Source: Muricea muricata (taxonomy: Eukaryota > Cnidaria > Anthozoa > Malacalcyonacea > Plexauridae). From it: DNA of 64,000 bases. Numbering within the stretch: position 1 is the first letter of the stretch; the number at the start of each line of letters is the position of its first letter. The DNA lies in contig OY979717.1 in the NCBI GenBank assembly GCA_963855995.1, positions 23,152,746-23,216,745 on the forward strand, given 5' to 3'. The notes beneath the pieces are model-generated. The model searched no databases, was not told the origin of the DNA, and worked only from the letters and a program-made list of their open reading frames with translations. Shown here one piece after another: positions 61,171 through 64,000 of the stretch. Position numbers and translations under genes: made by a program.

Positions 61171-62713
61171 GCAGTACTGTATGTTGTACAAGGACATCCA
61201 GTACAACAGCAAGAAATCTCTACGATACCATATTTAATGCGCTGAATTCTGAAGGGCTAGTAACCTTTGAAAAACTCCTTGCTCAAACGTATGACAGAGC
61301 TTCCAGCATGAGTGGTTGTTACAATGGACTACAGGCAATTGTGCAAGCTGAAATTGGTAATCACGTGGTTTACACACATTGCTATGCAGCACACACTTTG
61401 AACCTGGTAATATCTGACTCAGCTAGTGCCGCTATTAATGTCATTTCCCTCTTCAGCAATCTTGAAAGAATGTATGTGCTCTTAGCAAGTCTCATAATAT
61501 TTATCAGTTGTTTGAGACAGTTCAAAAAGGTCAAAATTTGAGAGTCTTTTCCTTGAAGCGAATCAACACTGTACGTTGGAGCGGTGTAGTTCAGCCTCAA
61601 AGTCTTTTTTTTTGCGATACGACTACAATATGAAGGTTCTTAAGAAACTTGAGGAAGATGATCAGTCCAGTTCAGCACATGTCAGAGCAACCGTAGAGGC
61701 AATTCGAATATCTTTCGAAACACAGCAAGTTTTGGCAACAGCTTACCTCTTTTGAAATTTTTTTGCAATTACTGGTCAACTGAGTCGCTATGTACAGAGT
61801 GTCAACGTAGGTAGATATTGGCAAAGCGATGGGTATGATAGATTCGGCTCTGCAACAGCTACAACGTACGATTACGTGGTGAACCAGATAAAGTCATCCA
61901 AATGACCGAAAGTGCCTGCGAAACGACTGCATGGAAAGAAAATAGAGTTCGCCGACGAAGAATAATGGACGGAGACATTGCAGAAGATGAACTGGCAGGG
62001 AACGCCAAAGATGAATGGAAGCGCGAAACGTTTCATGTAGCCATGGATATGGCGATGAACTGGATGACAAATCGCTTTGAGGAACACCGACCATTATTGC
62101 AATCACCAGCGTTTTTTGCCCCAAATGGTTTTCCTGACCACATTAAAAACGTTGTAAGCACCCATGACCCGGATTTCAAACTAAGGAGCTTCTGTACGAT
62201 GTTCCATATCGATTCAAACCGCTGTGCAGATGAACTGTTAAGCTTTGCACAGAACTTCAAGAAATTCAATCGGTCCCTGTTTTTGGATGGAAATGAAGAT
62301 GAAGAGGAACGAGATTCAGATCTTGACAGTTTGATTAACTCTAGTTCTGAATCAGAAGATCATAATGATGACAGCGACGTCAATGGTGACGACATTCGTG
62401 GTGGAGTACCCGATGAGAAGGACAAATCATAATTTCTTGAAGCCCTGAGAATTTTATTGCATCCTCAATAATAACCTGAATACTACCTAGTTTATGCATT
62501 CCCATTCTTTGTCAATTGTATGCAATCGCAGTCGCTATTCCAGTTATTTTTGCCACTGCAGAGCGATCTTTCTCAGCACTTGAGAGCGTAAAAACTCGTA
62601 TACGTTCGTTCATGTCTCAAGAAAGACTGGAGGCGTTGCTACTCGTGGCAGTTGAAAGAAAGGTCTTAAGGTCTCGGGACAATCAGCAGATTATCACCCC
62701 TTCGGAAGTCTGA

Positions 62714-64000
62714 CATAGAAGTATCCAAGGCTGTGCTATGAAAAATCAGGAAATGCGGCATTGCGGCCCGATATGATGCCACTCGCGGATGAATTGATGA
62801 TATACACATGCAAAATGTACCATTGTAAATGGCCATTTCAGTGACTCTAAATTTCAAAACTTCCCGGGGGGGGGACTCCCCCGGACCCTATATACCTTGC
62901 ACCTACGGCGCTCGGACTAACGGCCTTGAACTTGGTAGGGGCTCACTACTTGTTGTTGGCCACCCCAGGTACAGTATAGCCTGCACGCAACTGGCTTGCA
63001 TTGCCCAATAATAACCACAATTGTAAGTACATAATAACTGCATGGTAAAACTAATTTATACGGTTTTTTAGTATGAGTTTTTAAATTTTGCCTCATGCCC
63101 TGTTTGGGATGTGTTAGAAATTGTTTTGTAAGATTCAAATAAAATTAAAGACTTTCTTAGCTGTACTGTATATTGTAATTACCCGGTAATATATTCTATG
63201 GAATGTCTATATTCTATCATAATACTGAATCCAACACCTCCCTATGTCTCATTGCAATATTTAAATCTTAGCATTGGTATAATTTTTAATAAAATCTGTT
63301 GGCTGCACTTTTTCTGTTAATTTAGGTAGTGGAAAGAAAGTAGTTGCTGACGATTATTTGCATGTACTACAAATGTGAAGAAACACCATGAAGCCATACA
63401 GTCTTTTACCAATGGATGAAATCTAGAAGTAAGTACCAGTCACTGAGTACCAGTGTGTACATATAACTAAATGCAGGATATGTACCTATATAAATTATGT
63501 TCACATTGACATTTACTTGGAATAGCTGTGTTCTGGTGGCATCTACCTTCTTTTTTATAAAAGAGAATAATTATGGACTAATACTTTTTATAATATCTGT
63601 GTCTCCTTTTTATTAAGAACCAAAAACGTATCAATATATGGAACAGAGCACCGAGTAAATGATGTAATGCACATTGTACGGGAGTATGAAATGCTGGCCA
63701 ACATTCCAGTTGATCTAAAGACACGGAAAAGTACTGGCACTAGTTGTCAAATAGAAATCCATTTTTCAATCTAAATTATCAAATATAATGAAGTATAATT
63801 TACTTTATTTGTAAATTGCTGGTAGACTTCTAATTTTCTTTATTAAAGATAGTTGCTCAGTTTCAACAAGTCTCACAAAGGAAAACAAAAGATATAAGTA
63901 ATTAACAACAGCAAAATAGATTTCTATTTGGTAGATAGTTCCAGGCCTTTTACTCACGGTCAGGCAGCTAGTTTGCATGGATAACAAAACTTGTCATACT
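62714..64000. other. Sequence after the hAT pseudogene
   Basis: CTTCCCGGGGGGGGGACTCC and CCCCGGACCC near 62862-62887 may belong to the 3' end of the hAT copy. From 62900 on there is only A/T-rich sequence with no gene or RNA recognised. Confidence 0.45.

Larger units (their letters stand above)
58735..62713 (+). pseudogene. Broken ZMYM1-like hAT transposase gene
   Basis: Blocks of a ZMYM1-type hAT protein follow in order on the + strand. TTF-type zinc-finger region near 58740-58870 (FYHRDGTPRKWISYS, LFCITCLLF). At 59150-59390 GKQGLAFRRH, NRGNFFAVLEF and YDPTIRNHL. At about 59440-59560 IADTTPDVSHHEQLSICVR. After a 1.5 kb interruption, TYDRASSMSGCYNGLQ and HCYAAHTLNLVISDSA at 61250-61500. At 61902-62432 a region with an acidic end (aspartate and glutamate run). 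At 62516-62713 ATAERSFSALESVKTRIRS, the C-terminal hAT dimerisation block. Stops and frameshifts occur throughout, so it is not functional. Confidence 0.8.

Overview
The window is metazoan nuclear DNA. It is AT-rich, its genes are split by GT-AG introns, and it is crowded with retroelements, DNA transposons and foldback repeats. The mixture of BEL/Pao, Penelope-like GIY-YIG elements, CR1/L2-type LINEs, ZMYM1-like hAT copies and CXC-domain multicopy proteins resembles cnidarian genomes, probably an anthozoan. That assignment is inference from family content; no marker in the window fixes the species.

Two host genes can be supported. A complete 15-exon NADPH oxidase 5 (NOX5) gene runs on the + strand from 22178 to 46249. 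All splice phases join to give a predicted 976-residue protein. It combines an unusually long EF-hand region, a six-helix haem domain, and FAD and NADPH domains. The EF-hand region looks like three repeats of one exon pair plus the classical last pair, so about eight EF-hand units in all. A complete single-exon HEXIM gene (inhibitor of P-TEFb, 7SK snRNP partner) lies downstream at 50989-51864 (+). The two genes have no obvious functional link beyond being neighbours.

Layout. 1-9780: AT-rich, no gene recognised. 9781-10391: foldback element. 11200-19200: a Penelope-like element (- strand) split by a 6.9 kb element at 12048-18962. That element has about 277-bp terminal inverted repeats and a 7-bp target duplication. 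It carries a decayed gene (-) for a large protein with a DTDVVVLAV motif and a CXC domain, and a LINE is nested inside it. 19200-21460: a dispersed repeat, a second LINE and a GIY-YIG fragment. 22178-46249: NOX5, whose introns hold a mariner-type MITE, another TIR element, a full BEL/Pao element with LTRs, a 383-bp hairpin, an inverted SINE pair and several small foldbacks. 46500-50640: a MITE relative, and an inverted-repeat element holding a recombinase-like fragment. 50989-51864: HEXIM. 52000-58600: relics, including a 538-bp palindrome made of 21-bp units inside a LINE 3' end. 58700-62720: a broken ZMYM1-like hAT transposase gene. 62900-64000: nothing recognised.

The most promising observations are the exon-pair repetition in NOX5 and the 6.9 kb TIR element, which may be the mobile unit for a widespread but poorly described CXC protein family. 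Copy number, expression and similarity could not be tested here; all similarities are by eye.
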